Shown piece by piece: positions 32,134 to 32,174 of a DNA stretch of 32,174 nt. The notes under the pieces were generated by a model. That model worked only from the letters and a program-made list of their open reading frames with translations, was not told the DNA's origin and did not search any database. The stretch comes from Paradesertivirga sp965650335 (GTDB taxonomy: Bacteria; Bacteroidota; Bacteroidia; Sphingobacteriales; Sphingobacteriaceae), in assembly GCA_965650335.1 (NCBI GenBank), contig CBFGOI010000049.1:1-32174 (forward strand), written 5' to 3'. Positions within the stretch are counted from its first letter, which is position 1. Every line of letters starts with the position of its first letter. Position numbers and translations under genes: made by a program.

Positions 32134-32174
32134 TTAAGCTCTTATTTGCCCATTTCCTTTTACAACCCATTTAT
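32134..32174 (-). CDS. possible C-terminal end of a leftward gene (cut by window edge)
   Basis: One minus-strand frame runs from the edge to a TAA at 32134-32136 and encodes KWVVKGNGQIRA. The strong terminator 29 bp further on supports a gene end here. Too short to identify. Confidence 0.35.
   Translation of the reverse strand, partial: KWVVKGNGQIRA

Overview
The window looks like a chromosomal segment of a Bacteroidota bacterium, most likely a Sphingobacteriaceae-type genome (Pedobacter/Mucilaginibacter-like). The reasons are the promoters of the TAnnTTTG type, the scarcity of Shine-Dalgarno sequences, and the gene families: a DUF4914 protein, YceI/porin genes, a PL9 pectate lyase, a small protein resembling the N-terminal extension of Bacteroidota cold-shock proteins, and DUF2132. 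This assignment is inference. No phage, IS element, CRISPR array, tRNA or rRNA was seen.

Left part (1-7.2 kb), housekeeping: truncated ispG; a DUF4914 protein with a P-loop; a U32 peptidase-family protein translationally coupled to a single-cluster ferredoxin; a split ThrE-type exporter pair (YjjP/YjjB-like); and a double class II aldolase whose second domain has lost all its metal and catalytic residues.

Centre (7.2-19.5 kb), a candidate oxygen-response island. A histidine kinase with a FixL-type heme PAS domain (H62 and R82 at the FixL spacing) overlaps by 4 nt a response regulator that fuses a receiver domain directly to a CRP/FNR-type (FixK-like) DNA-binding module. Around it lie a D-lactate dehydrogenase / HemN / unknown FMN-barrel-like operon, a universal stress protein, a YceI-porin-YceI cluster, and two paralogous small proteins, one of them broken by two frameshifts. 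Six palindromes of the form GTGA-N6-TCAC (allowing mismatches) lie in the intergenic spaces. In four promoters the palindrome centre is exactly 58.5 bp from the end of a TAnnTTTG-like -7 element, and those four lack a -33 TTTG. This fits class I activation by the receiver-CRP protein. The proposed system is a compressed FixL-FixJ-FixK cascade in two proteins, with its regulon clustered beside it.

Right part (19.5-32.2 kb), mixed genes: a UDG-superfamily protein, a lipoprotein, an MFS transporter, a SYLF protein, a frameshifted membrane metallophosphoesterase, DUF2132, a PL9 pectate lyase, a PA2169-type four-helix protein, a glycine-zipper lipoprotein, the cold-shock-extension-like small protein, a ROK protein with degenerate active site, a lone receiver protein, a 66-aa protein with an apparently sequestered Shine-Dalgarno site, and an AI-2E family transporter. 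The gap at 26.76-27.55 kb holds two duplicated small-RNA-like units (promoter, about 30-nt leader, terminator with compensatory base changes) and a looser third one.
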